A stretch of DNA of 64,000 nucleotides from CAVTWH01 sp963850915 (GTDB taxonomy: Bacteria > Actinomycetota > Actinomycetes > Mycobacteriales > Micromonosporaceae): positions 1-64,000 of the forward strand of contig CAWKND010000009.1 of the NCBI GenBank assembly GCA_963850915.1, given 5' to 3'. The notes below the pieces were generated by a model. The model saw only the letters and a program-made list of their open reading frames with translations. It made no database searches and was not told the DNA's origin. Positions 28,849-38,134 of this stretch are shown here, piece by piece. How positions within the stretch are numbered: the first letter of the stretch is position 1; every line of letters begins with the position of its first letter. The translations under genes were made by a program, and so were the position numbers.

Positions 28849-31800
28849 CGACGCCTCCGGTCGGGGTGAGGCTGGAGTCCGGCGTGCCCAGCAGCAGCTG
28901 ATCCACTGTGGTCTCGAAGGTGCGCGTGAGTCGGTCGATATCGCGCTCCTCGACCAGGTCCGCCAGGTACTCCAGGTGCAGGGCGAGCCCGCCGTCGGGC
29001 TGCGGGAGGGCGGTCACCGCGAGGGCGAACTTTGCCGTGGGGCGCAACAGTTGCACCGACTCGACCGCGAGGTCGGGCAGCTGCGGAAGCGCAGCGGCGG
29101 AGTCGTCGAGTTGGAAGACGATGTCCGGGATGACGCCCCCCAGCTCGGCACTGAGCTGCTCGAAGGGCAGGTTCTGGTGGGCGTAGGCGTCCAGTGCGCT
29201 ACGCCGGACCCGCCGCAGCGCGTCGCGTGGGGTTTCGACCGCGGTCAGGTCGGTGCGCAGTATCAGGGTGTTGACGAAGGCGCCGATCAACGCCTCGGTC
29301 CCGGCCCGCTCACGCCCGGCGACGATGGTGCCGATGGCGATGTCCGCTTGGCCCGAGAACTCCCGCAGGACGAGCGTGAACGCGGTGAGCAGAACGATGA
29401 ACGGGGTGACACCCTCCGCCGCGGCGAACGCGGCCGCCCGCTGATACAGGCCGGTGCCGACGGTGACGGTGCGCTGAGTACCGGTGGGGCCGGGCGCAGT
29501 GGGGCGGGGTCGGTCGAACGGCAACCGCAACAACCCCACACCAGCCAACCGCTCCCGCCAAAAACCCAACTCCCCCGCCAAAACCTCCCCCCGCAACCAC
29601 CCCCGCTGCCACACCGCAAAATCCCCATACTGAACCCCCAACACCCCCAACACCTCATCACCCGACACCCCCCTCCCAAAACCCTCATACAACGCCAACA
29701 CCTCACGCACCAACACCCCCGACGACCAACCATCAGAAGCAATATGGTGCACCGTCAACAACAACACATGATCATCAACCGCCAACCGCACCAACTCCCC
29801 CCGCACCACCGGCCCCACCGACAAATCAAAACCCTCAACCGCCTCCCCCACCGCCCAACCACCAACCACACCCCACCCATCAACCACCCCCGACAAATCC
29901 CGAAACCCCAACCGGAAACCACCATCCACCACCCGCTGAACCACCCGACCACCCACCACCGGATAACACGTCCGCAACACCTCATGCCGACGCACCACCT
30001 CCCCCAACGCCCACTCCAACGCCTCCACCCGCAACACACCCCGAAACCGCACCATATGCGGAATGTTGTAGAGCCCGCGCTGGCGGCTGGTCTGCTCGGC
30101 CAGCCAGAAGCGTTCCTGGGTGAAAGACAGCGGCAGGTACTCGTCGCGCAGCACGGGCAGCAGCGGCGGAGCGGCGGTGTGCCCGGCGGTGGAGCGGTCG
30201 ATGACGGCGGCCAGGTCACGCAGGACCGGGTACTGGAAGGCGTCGCGGATACCCAGCTCCGCGCCCAGTTGTGCACTGGCCCGGTTGACCATCGTGGTGG
30301 CCAGTAGCGAGTGCCCGCCGAGGAGGAAGAAGTTGTCGGTGGCCGAGACCGCGGGGACGTCGAGCAGGCGCCGCCAGATCGCCGCCAGCTCCTTCTCGGT
30401 GGCGGTACGCGGTGGCCCGTCGTACCTGTTGGGCAGCGGGCGGCCGAGATCCGGATCGGGCAGGGCTACCCGGTCCACCTTGCCCGCCGCGTTGATCGGC
30501 ATCCGGTCGAGGACGACGATGGCCGCCGGCACCATGTGCTCCGGCAGCCGCTGGGCCAGCTCGTCCCGGATAGCCAGCCGCAACTTGTGGTGCAGGTGGG
30601 TTCGCTGCGGTGATGGGCCCGCGGACGGAGCCGGGGCGGCCGGCGGGTAGCTGACCTCGATCTGCCGGCCGACGCAGTCGCCAGTCAACAGCACGAGGTC
30701 GAAGCAGCCGTCCAGGCGTCCCGGGGTCCAGGTGAGCCGCGCCTGTCGACCGTGCCGGGCGGCGAGGTCGAGCAGCTGCTGGGGATCGAGTCCGGACGGG
30801 ACGGTGGCGCTGAACCGCAGCGCCGCCTCAGCGATGGTGGTACCGGCGATAGCGGCGCTGTCGGACGCCGCGTCCAGCACCGCGGCCAGTCGGCGTTCCC
30901 GCACCAGCCGTTCGTTGGCGATCCCGGACCAGGCAAGGACGGCGGCCGGGCTCTCGACGACCGCCTGCTCGATACCGGCCAGGGTCAGCTCGGGTGTCCA
31001 CGCGACGAAGTCGGGTGTGACCCGTCGGACGGGAGGCTGACGGTACAGCACGGCGTCATAGCGGAAGCGGACCATCTCGTTGTCGGCGACGCCGGGGTGG
31101 AGTTGATGACGTACCTGGGCGATGCCGGGTACCGTCCGCGCCAGCTGCTCCAGGTACTGCACCGGGACCAGCAGCTCCCGCTCCCGGCTCATCGCGTTGT
31201 CGACCAGGCGGCCCAGCTCGGCGACGGTCGTTTCCGGCGCCGCCCTGCCGGCCTCGATCCACACGTGGGTCAGCCGAAGCAGTTCCGGGCTTCGCAGGTC
31301 GCCGAGGAAGACGGTGCCGGCCCCATCCAGCCGATCCATGGCCGCGACGACCACCTCGGTGAGGTGATCCAGGTGCGGCAGGTACTGCACAACCGAATTG
31401 GCCACCACCGTGTCGAACATGGCATCGCTGACCTTGCCCAGATCGGCGGCCTCGGCCTCGACGAGGCGTACCGGGAACGGCAGCGCGGCAGCGTCCACCG
31501 CGGCCCGCAGCTTGGCCACGGTGACCGGGGAGAAATCAACCCCGACGTAGGCCGTGAGCAGGTCGACCAGGCCGAACAGGATCAGGCCGGTACCGCAGCC
31601 GACCTCCAGCACCCGGCGTGGCCGCAACTCGGCGATGGCGGCGACGGTGGCGTCCCGGTAGGCGCGCATCTCGTCTTCGGCGATGGGCAGGAACGAGGAC
31701 GAGTCGTTCCAGCCCGAGGTGTCCAGCGTGGCATCGGGCGACTCGGGAGCCTGCTCGACGTCGAAGACCCGCCGCCACAGGTCGATCAGCTCAGTGGTGA

Positions 31801-34651
31801 CCCGCTCCGGGTGTACCTCCTCCACGCGTGGGGTCACGTAGGCGACCAGCCGGGCTTCACCGTGGCGCCGGTCGAGTTCGACGTGCGCCTGTCCGACTGT
31901 GGTGATCTCCTGCAGTGCGGCCTGCACCTCGCCCAGCTCCACCCGGAATCCCCGGATCTTCACCTGGTCGTCACGGCGGCCGTGGAAGACGATCGACCCG
32001 TCGGGGCGGTACGAGCCGATGTCACCGGTGCGGTAGAGCCTGGCCCCCGGTGTGGGGGCGTACGGGTCGGGGACGAACACGGCCGCCGTCTGGCGGGGCC
32101 GCCCCAGGTAGCCCCGGCCCACCGGAACGCCGCCGAGGCAGATCTCACCGGCCACGCTTACCGGCACGATCGCCCCCGATCCGTCGAGGATCCGCACGAT
32201 CGCGTTGTGGACCGGCCGCCCGATACTCGCGGGGACACCGGGCAGCACCCGGGTGAAGGTGGCGTCGACCGCGCACTCGGCCGGCCCGTACACGTTCCAC
32301 ACCTGCACCTCGGGGTACCCGGCGAGCTGATGCCACAGCTCCTCGTCGATCTTCTCGCCGGCAACGATCAGGCGCCGCAGCGGGCAACCGGGCGCGAACA
32401 GCCCAGCGTCGGCGAGTTGCCGGACCTGGGTGGGTGAACACTGGAACAGCTCGACCCGCTGCCCCCGCAGGAGTTCGCTGAGCAGGCGCGGATCGCGACG
32501 GGTGAAGGCATCCGGGAGGATCATCGTCTCGCCCTGCAGCAGCAGGCACAGGTCTTCGACGAAGGCGTCGGAGGTGAAGTCGGCGTTGAAGCACCCGGTG
32601 CGGGCGCTGCCGTTCTCCGTGCGGTAGATGGTGTCGGCCAGCCAGTCGGCCAGGTTGACCAGGCCCTGATGCTCCACCATCGCCCCTTTCGGGACGCCGG
32701 TCGAGCCGGAGGTGAACATCACGTAGGCGAGCTGGTCTCCCCGATGACGCAATCGCGGCGGTGTCGGCTCCTGGTCGCCGGTCATCGGTATCTCGACCAC
32801 CGCAACGTCCGCCACGGTGACCCGGTCGCCACCGGCTGCGGCGCGTACCAGCACCGAAGGCCGCGCCTCGGCGAGCATCCTGGCCACCCGGGGTTCGGGG
32901 TCGGTCGGGTCGATCAGCACGAAGGCGGCCCCGGCCTTGAACACGCCGATGATCGCCACGAACGTGTCCACGTCGCGCTCCGCCAGTACCGCCACAACCC
33001 GGTCGGCCTGCGCTCCGGCCCCGATCAGCCGGTGCGCCAAGGCGTTGGCACGGCGGTCCAGCTCGCGGTAGCTGATCCGGCTCTGCCCGGCGATCACCGC
33101 TGGTGTATCGCCACGGCTGCGTACCGCCTCGTCCCACAGATCGAGGGCGGTGCGCTCGATGGGCGGCCAGCTGGGCAGCGGCGACCACCTGACCAGCTGG
33201 GTGTGCTCCTCGGCGGCCGACAGCAGCGCCAGCCGGCTCACCTTCGTCTGCGGCGCCTCGATGCCGGCGTCGAGGACCCGCACGAACTCGTCGACAATGC
33301 GCTCGATGGTCGAGTCGTCGAACAGATCGGTGCTGTACTCCGCCCAGCCGATCAACTCGCTGCGCGTCTCATCGTGGTAATCCCAGAACATCAGGCCCAG
33401 GTCGGATTTGGCGGTCCAGGTGTGTCGGTCGATCAGCTCGACGTCGACATCGGGCAGCCGGCGGCGCGGGAACGGAGCGTTCTGCAACATGCAGTCCACA
33501 TTGAACAGTGGCAGCGGTTGGCTCAGGTCACGGTCCGGATGAAGGTCCTGCACCACCTGCTCGAACGGGACATCCTGGTGGGCGTAGGCGTCCACTGTGG
33601 TGCGCCGGACGCGGTGCAGCGCCTCGCGAAAGGTCGGCTCACCCGCCAGATCGGTGCGCAGTACCAGGGTGTTGACGAAGAAGCCGATGACGGATTCGAG
33701 TTCGGGGCGCTGACGATTGGCGATCTGGGTGCCGATGGCGATATCGGTCTGGCCCGTCAGCCGGTACAGCAGCGTGTCGAACGCGGTGACCAGGACCATG
33801 AACGGGGTGACACCCTCCGCTGCGGCGAAGGCGAGCAGCCGGGCGCGCAGCGCGTCGCCGAGCGGAAACCGGATGGTCTTGCCGGCGCCGCTGAGCGCAG
33901 TGGGGCGGGGTCGGTCGAACGGCAACCGCAACAACCCCACACCAGCCAACCGCTCCCGCCAAAAACCCAACTCCCCCGCCAAAACCTCCCCCCGCAACCA
34001 CCCCCGCTGCCACACCGCAAAATCCCCATACTGAACCCCCAACACCCCCAACACCTCATCACCCGACACCCCCCTCCCAAAACCCTCATACAACGCCAAC
34101 ACCTCACGCACCAACACCCCCGACGACCAACCATCAGAAGCAATATGGTGCACCGTCAACAACAACACATGATCATCAACCGCCAACCGCACCAACTCCC
34201 CCCGCACCACCGGCCCCACCGACAAATCAAAACCCTCAACCGCCTCCCCCACCGCCCAACCACCAACCACACCCCACCCATCAACCACCCCCGACAAATC
34301 CCGAAACCCCAACCGGAAACCACCATCCACCACCCGCTGAACCACCCGACCACCCACCACCGGATAACACGTCCGCAACACCTCATGCCGACGCACCACC
34401 TCCCCCAACGCCCACTCCAACGCCTCCACCCGCAACACACCCCGAAACCGCACCATATGCGGAATGTTGTAGGCGGAGCTGCCACCGGTGAGCTGGTCGA
34501 CCAACCACAGCCGCTCCTGGGCGAAGGACAGCGGCAGATCCTCGCCCGGCCGCCGGGTGGCACGAGAGATCCGGTCACGCCCCGGACGTTGGTCGGCAGC
34601 CAGCAACTGGCGCAGCAGCTGCTCGCGGCGGGCAGACGTCGGCACGGTCAC
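28838..34651 (-). CDS. NRPS C-A(N-methyltransferase)-PCP-C
   Basis: 1937 residues from the GTG at 34651 (a second GTG two codons in is better spaced from GAGGA). Domains: C, residues 25-450 (HHIASDGWS); A from about 490 (FTSGSTGVPKG near 650), interrupted after motif A8 by a SAM methyltransferase near 950-1240 (VLEVGCGTG near 1013), with A10 (AAGKVDR) near 1391; PCP near 1445 (LGGHSLL); second C from 1510 to the end (HHIASDGWS). The methyltransferase indicates an N-methylated residue. The hand-read pocket D-A-E-Q-I-A-V-V-D has two acidic positions, suggesting a basic substrate (Arg/Lys/Orn-like), low confidence. Both C domains contain the same 578-bp repeat with abnormal codon use. The second C has no A domain after it in this protein. 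Confidence 0.93.
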   Translation of the reverse strand: MTVPTSARREQLLRQLLAADQRPGRDRISRATRRPGEDLPLSFAQERLWLVDQLTGGSSAYNIPHMVRFRGVLRVEALEWALGEVVRRHEVLRTCYPVVGGRVVQRVVDGGFRLGFRDLSGVVDGWGVVGGWAVGEAVEGFDLSVGPVVRGELVRLAVDDHVLLLTVHHIASDGWSSGVLVREVLALYEGFGRGVSGDEVLGVLGVQYGDFAVWQRGWLRGEVLAGELGFWRERLAGVGLLRLPFDRPRPTALSGAGKTIRFPLGDALRARLLAFAAAEGVTPFMVLVTAFDTLLYRLTGQTDIAIGTQIANRQRPELESVIGFFVNTLVLRTDLAGEPTFREALHRVRRTTVDAYAHQDVPFEQVVQDLHPDRDLSQPLPLFNVDCMLQNAPFPRRRLPDVDVELIDRHTWTAKSDLGLMFWDYHDETRSELIGWAEYSTDLFDDSTIERIVDEFVRVLDAGIEAPQTKVSRLALLSAAEEHTQLVRWSPLPSWPPIERTALDLWDEAVRSRGDTPAVIAGQSRISYRELDRRANALAHRLIGAGAQADRVVAVLAERDVDTFVAIIGVFKAGAAFVLIDPTDPEPRVARMLAEARPSVLVRAAAGGDRVTVADVAVVEIPMTGDQEPTPPRLRHRGDQLAYVMFTSGSTGVPKGAMVEHQGLVNLADWLADTIYRTENGSARTGCFNADFTSDAFVEDLCLLLQGETMILPDAFTRRDPRLLSELLRGQRVELFQCSPTQVRQLADAGLFAPGCPLRRLIVAGEKIDEELWHQLAGYPEVQVWNVYGPAECAVDATFTRVLPGVPASIGRPVHNAIVRILDGSGAIVPVSVAGEICLGGVPVGRGYLGRPRQTAAVFVPDPYAPTPGARLYRTGDIGSYRPDGSIVFHGRRDDQVKIRGFRVELGEVQAALQEITTVGQAHVELDRRHGEARLVAYVTPRVEEVHPERVTTELIDLWRRVFDVEQAPESPDATLDTSGWNDSSSFLPIAEDEMRAYRDATVAAIAELRPRRVLEVGCGTGLILFGLVDLLTAYVGVDFSPVTVAKLRAAVDAAALPFPVRLVEAEAADLGKVSDAMFDTVVANSVVQYLPHLDHLTEVVVAAMDRLDGAGTVFLGDLRSPELLRLTHVWIEAGRAAPETTVAELGRLVDNAMSRERELLVPVQYLEQLARTVPGIAQVRHQLHPGVADNEMVRFRYDAVLYRQPPVRRVTPDFVAWTPELTLAGIEQAVVESPAAVLAWSGIANERLVRERRLAAVLDAASDSAAIAGTTIAEAALRFSATVPSGLDPQQLLDLAARHGRQARLTWTPGRLDGCFDLVLLTGDCVGRQIEVSYPPAAPAPSAGPSPQRTHLHHKLRLAIRDELAQRLPEHMVPAAIVVLDRMPINAAGKVDRVALPDPDLGRPLPNRYDGPPRTATEKELAAIWRRLLDVPAVSATDNFFLLGGHSLLATTMVNRASAQLGAELGIRDAFQYPVLRDLAAVIDRSTAGHTAAPPLLPVLRDEYLPLSFTQERFWLAEQTSRQRGLYNIPHMVRFRGVLRVEALEWALGEVVRRHEVLRTCYPVVGGRVVQRVVDGGFRLGFRDLSGVVDGWGVVGGWAVGEAVEGFDLSVGPVVRGELVRLAVDDHVLLLTVHHIASDGWSSGVLVREVLALYEGFGRGVSGDEVLGVLGVQYGDFAVWQRGWLRGEVLAGELGFWRERLAGVGLLRLPFDRPRPTAPGPTGTQRTVTVGTGLYQRAAAFAAAEGVTPFIVLLTAFTLVLREFSGQADIAIGTIVAGRERAGTEALIGAFVNTLILRTDLTAVETPRDALRRVRRSALDAYAHQNLPFEQLSAELGGVIPDIVFQLDDSAAALPQLPDLAVESVQLLRPTAKFALAVTALPQPDGGLALHLEYLADLVEERDIDRLTRTFETTVDQLLLGTPDSSLTPTGGVDAA
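29494..30071 (-). repeat. GRINS-like skewed repeat, copy in the second C domain
   Basis: 578 bp, base-for-base identical by eye to 33895-34472, 4401 bases away in the same orientation. It codes residues about 1528-1720, from YNIPHM through HHIASDGWS to FDRPRPTA. The strand bias is extreme: 29521-29580 on the plus strand has 6 G and 2 T in 60 bases. The coding strand is thus G/T-rich, using TTG for Leu, TTT for Phe and GGT/GGG for Gly where flanking sequence uses CTG, TTC and GGC. This is the signature of GRINS (genetic repeats of intense nucleotide skews) described in actinomycete polyketide synthases. Confidence 0.9.
33895..34472 (-). repeat. GRINS-like skewed repeat, copy in the first C domain
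   Basis: Identical to 29494-30071 and coding residues about 60-253 of the same protein. Identity ends sharply at both sides: at 33894/29493 and 34473/30072 the sequences differ at once and codon use returns to normal. The copied block covers the N-terminal half of the C domain including the HHxxxDG motif, so the two C domains share an acceptor/donor half but keep different C-terminal halves. Confidence 0.9.
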
Positions 34652-34673
34652 TCCTCGTTCTTGGCGGGGTAAA

Positions 34674-35837
34674 TCAGGCGTACGAGTTGTCCTTCACGGA
34701 GCTGATGTTGACCAGGATCCGGCTGCCCGGCGCCCGCCTGGCGAGCGCGGCCACCGCCGCCAGCTGGTACCCGGTCTCCAATGCGACCCGGCGCCCCTCG
34801 GTCCGTCGGAACAGCTCGGCCGCCTCGGCCGCCTCACCGGCCGTGAAAGTCTCGGTGTCGATGAGCCCCTGCTCGTGGAAGTGCGCGACCGCCGCGGCCA
34901 CGATGGTCGAACCGAGCCCGCCGATGTACCCGTCGCCCAACAGCCGGTCCAGGCCGTACGTGCGCAGCCTCGGGTAGAAGTCCTGCGCGTCGATCGAGTA
35001 CTCGCCGGGCACCCCCGCGCTGACAATGGGGCAGTGCACCGACTCGGCGCACAACACCCGCGGTACCGGCCCGTCATGCAGCGAGTCCGCCAGGTACGCC
35101 CCGGCGATGCCGAGCAGGTTCGCGCCCCCACCGCAGCTGCCCACGACCACGTCGGGCGGACTGCCGGCCAGCTCGCGGCGCACCTCCATCCCCGTCATCG
35201 TCTGCGGGAGGATGAAGTAGTTGTAGACGCTGCCGAAGATGTAGCGCGCGCCAGGCCGCTCACGGGTGTAGGTGACCGCCCGGTCGGCGGAGAGCACCAG
35301 CGGGTCGTAGTGCCCCACCTCGTCCGCGCCCACCACGATCACCTCGGCGCCGGCGGCGCGCATGGCGTCCTCCCGGTCCGGGCGGGCCTGCGCACTGAGG
35401 TGGTCGAGGAAGCAGACCACCCGGACACCGAAACGAGCCCCGGCGAGGGCCAGGGCAATGCCCCAGTTGCCGGTGGTCTCGGTCGTGATGGTGCCAACCC
35501 CGGACCGGGCGCAGTGGTAGGCCACCCAGTAGGCGCTGTTCATCTTGTGGTTGCCGGAGGCCGTGGCTCCCTCGTCCTTGACCAGCACGGTGCAGTCTCC
35601 ACCGAGCGCCCCGGCGAATGCGTCGGCGCGGCGCAGCGGGGTCGGCCGGTACTCCGCGTAGATCTCCCGCAACGGTTCCGGTACCGGCACCGTCAACTTC
35701 TCGGAGAGCTCCATCTCGGCCAGCGGCTCCGGCAGCACCTCCACCAGCCGCTCGTACTCGATGGCTTTGCGGCTCACCGGGTCCAGTACCCGGCCGGGGG
35801 CGACGGCACACAGGTTCACTAGTTCGTTGGCGATCAC
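34674..35837 (-). CDS. TrpB2-like PLP-dependent beta-replacement enzyme
   Basis: 387 residues from the GTG at 35837 (GTGA overlap with the acylase stop). It follows the TrpB2 (tryptophan synthase beta-like) pattern: RPTPLRRAD near residue 70, PLP-binding Lys in GNHKMNSA near 105, TTETTGNWGIALA, LPQTMTGMEVR, and the phosphate-binding loop GSCGGGAN near 238. It lacks a TrpA partner here. Family members join a nucleophile to the beta carbon of a Ser or phosphoserine-derived intermediate. In an NRPS operon this points to making a non-protein amino acid for one of the A domains whose code I cannot assign. Housekeeping Trp synthesis is unlikely from context. Confidence 0.82.
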   Translation of the reverse strand: MIANELVNLCAVAPGRVLDPVSRKAIEYERLVEVLPEPLAEMELSEKLTVPVPEPLREIYAEYRPTPLRRADAFAGALGGDCTVLVKDEGATASGNHKMNSAYWVAYHCARSGVGTITTETTGNWGIALALAGARFGVRVVCFLDHLSAQARPDREDAMRAAGAEVIVVGADEVGHYDPLVLSADRAVTYTRERPGARYIFGSVYNYFILPQTMTGMEVRRELAGSPPDVVVGSCGGGANLLGIAGAYLADSLHDGPVPRVLCAESVHCPIVSAGVPGEYSIDAQDFYPRLRTYGLDRLLGDGYIGGLGSTIVAAAVAHFHEQGLIDTETFTAGEAAEAAELFRRTEGRRVALETGYQLAAVAALARRAPGSRILVNISSVKDNSYA

Positions 35838-38134
35838 GACGACACGCTCCGTGCGGGCGAGACAGCAGATGACGGGGTACCTGTTGGCGACGACGCGGCG
35901 CCGGTGGCCGGGAGTACGGTCAGCAGCCGCCGTGGCGACTTCATCAACGCGCCGCGGCTGAAGACCATGCGGTGATAGCGCCCGGCCGCCCAACTCTCCA
36001 GCTGATCGGTGTGGTGGGGTGAGCCGGCGGCACCGGAGTTCCCGACCGGGAACGCCCACACCGATTCATCCGGCGCGGCCAGGTCGACGACGAACCGGAA
36101 GCTGACCGAGGTGCGCGGCGGCGTGTTGCTGTCACCGCGGCAGACGGTGTCGTCGGCGCCGGGCAGCGCCAGCCTGGGCGGCGCCGCCCAACCCGGAGTC
36201 CCGGCAAGCGGATGGGCGAACACGACGCTGTGCCACCGGCCCCACGTCCAGCCGGAACGCTCCGGGCCCAGCTGGCGGCCCAGGCCCAGCAGCGCAGCCC
36301 GGAAGGAGGCCAGGGCCGCGGGAGGATCCTGAGCCACCGCGTGCACATGCCGGCGCAGCAGATCCAGCCCCCAGTCGGTCAGCCACGCCTTGCCACCGAC
36401 GAAGTGCGCCGCCAGCACGTCGCCACGGATGCGGACCGCGTCGCCAGCCAACCGGCGTAGCCAGGCCACGAAGATGGCCGGCTCGGTCAGGTCCCGGTAC
36501 ATCCGGCCGTGCCACTGCTCGAGGGATCGCGCCAGTGCCTCCTCGTCGCCGGTCAGCGGCGCGCCGCGCAGCGCCGGCAGCAGCACCGGCAGCAGTTGCC
36601 CGGCCAACGGTGAGAAGAGGTCCAACTGGGTACGCACGGACGCGACGACGCCCGCCGACGCCCCGGTGGCCAGCAGTTCACGGATCCTGTCGGCCCGTAG
36701 TGGGGCTTCCCAGTTGCCGTCCTCAGCCCCCGCGCCGGTGTCGTTGTTGGCGGCCACCACGAGGGTCTCGGCGTCGATGCGGCGATGCCGGGACCGCCCG
36801 ACCGGCGGGGCTGTCGCGCTCCAGCCGTAGGTCAGGACCGGGCCGGGTACCGCTGTGCCCGTCTCGACGCGGCCCAGCCGTCCGGACGAGTCGGCGAACA
36901 CCACCGACTGCGGAACCCCCTGCCAGCCGGTGAGCGCCGCGGCCAACGCCGCGCCCGAGTTGGCCGTGTTCACCGACGCCAGTACCCGCTGGTCGTACGG
37001 GGCGTTCCAGGCTGGACAGTGCAGGGCCAGGTCGTAGCGGCCGCCGTCGTCAGCGGGCAGGTCGAGTCCGAGCAGCCGCCCGCGGGAGGTACGGGCGGTC
37101 TCGACGGTGACCTCGGCCGCACCGGCAACCGCGAAGGAGACAGTTCGGGACTGTACCGCCTCGGTGTCGCCGGACCGGACGGCCTGATCGCCGTCCAGCC
37201 GCTCGACGGTGAGGGTGCTGGCGAGGGCCGGCGCAAAAGTGGTCGCCCAGGCCACCTTTCCGTTGTGACCGACGGTGATGTCGGGTACTCCGGGCAGGCT
37301 GGCGCCGATGACGTCCACCGCGGGCGCGACCAGGTGCATGGCCATCCAGTGCCCGGGCAGCCGGGCGTCCAGGTGCGGGTCGCCGGCCAGCACCGCAGTG
37401 CCGTCCGCGGTCGTTGCCGCCCACGCGTTCGAACCCTGTCCCGCGCTGGGCAGCACATCCCCGTGCCGCCGTACCAGCGCGACGAGCAGTGCGGCCCAGT
37501 CCGGGCCGGATCCGGGACGGCCGGTGATCGACGCCTGCAGCAGCGCCAGCACCCAGTCATGCTGCAGGCCGAGGCCCATCAGGAGGTGGACGGCGGTGGC
37601 GGTGCGCAGCGCCGTCGCCGCGTCGGGCGGCTGCGCGACCGCGTCGAGGCGCTGGTACTCCTCGACCTGCGGGACGAGTTCGGCAGCGCAGCGCGCACCC
37701 TCGGCGTACCAGGTGAACACCGCCATCACCTCCGCCGGCGGCTGGCGGATCGCCTCGTCGAGAACCTCCGGCAGGCCGAGCCGGTGGGCGAGCTGGTCGG
37801 CGCGTACCGCCGCCGGGCCCAGCAGCTCGGCCAGGCACCCACGCGCCGCCCGGTCGGCCAGCTCGATCTGGAAGCGCCGCTCCGCGTAGTGCAGCAGGCC
37901 CTGCGCCCGGTACAGGTCGGCACGGCTGGCCGCGAACACGTGCGGAACGCCGGCCGCGTCAGTGTGGATCTCCACCGGTGCGGCAAACCAGGGCAGGGTG
38001 ACCCTTCCCTCCACCGGCCGGCCCGGTGCCAGAGCGGCGGCCCGGACAGGCGCCGGTTCGGGCTCCGGCGCCGGTCGGTCGGCCGCCCGGGCGGCGCGGG
38101 AGCGGATCAGTGCCCGCAGCGCCGCGTCCGTCAC
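35834..38134 (-). CDS. Penicillin-acylase family N-terminal nucleophile hydrolase
   Basis: 766 residues, GTG start in a GTGA overlap with the A-PCP gene. The fold is that of penicillin G acylase/PvdQ: an alpha chain (residues 1 to about 234), then the self-cleavage and nucleophile site G|SNAWA near 235, DPHL about 20 residues later, GHNGKVAWATT, and the ANN motif near 470 that supplies the oxyanion Asn. No signal peptide is evident, although many relatives are exported. Such enzymes cut fatty acyl amides. With a FAAL that loads a fatty acid in the same operon, the likely job is removal of an N-acyl group at the end of synthesis, as PvdQ does for pyoverdine. The site of action (inside or outside) is unclear. 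Confidence 0.88.
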   Translation of the reverse strand: MTDAALRALIRSRAARAADRPAPEPEPAPVRAAALAPGRPVEGRVTLPWFAAPVEIHTDAAGVPHVFAASRADLYRAQGLLHYAERRFQIELADRAARGCLAELLGPAAVRADQLAHRLGLPEVLDEAIRQPPAEVMAVFTWYAEGARCAAELVPQVEEYQRLDAVAQPPDAATALRTATAVHLLMGLGLQHDWVLALLQASITGRPGSGPDWAALLVALVRRHGDVLPSAGQGSNAWAATTADGTAVLAGDPHLDARLPGHWMAMHLVAPAVDVIGASLPGVPDITVGHNGKVAWATTFAPALASTLTVERLDGDQAVRSGDTEAVQSRTVSFAVAGAAEVTVETARTSRGRLLGLDLPADDGGRYDLALHCPAWNAPYDQRVLASVNTANSGAALAAALTGWQGVPQSVVFADSSGRLGRVETGTAVPGPVLTYGWSATAPPVGRSRHRRIDAETLVVAANNDTGAGAEDGNWEAPLRADRIRELLATGASAGVVASVRTQLDLFSPLAGQLLPVLLPALRGAPLTGDEEALARSLEQWHGRMYRDLTEPAIFVAWLRRLAGDAVRIRGDVLAAHFVGGKAWLTDWGLDLLRRHVHAVAQDPPAALASFRAALLGLGRQLGPERSGWTWGRWHSVVFAHPLAGTPGWAAPPRLALPGADDTVCRGDSNTPPRTSVSFRFVVDLAAPDESVWAFPVGNSGAAGSPHHTDQLESWAAGRYHRMVFSRGALMKSPRRLLTVLPATGAASSPTGTPSSAVSPARSVSS

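Noticed and set aside
32669..34672. Long plus-strand open frame rich in His, Pro and Gln (also the matching one near 29-30.3 kb)
   Set aside because: It is the complement of the G/T-biased repeat inside the NRPS C domains. The odd composition comes from the skew, and the minus-strand protein is clearly real.
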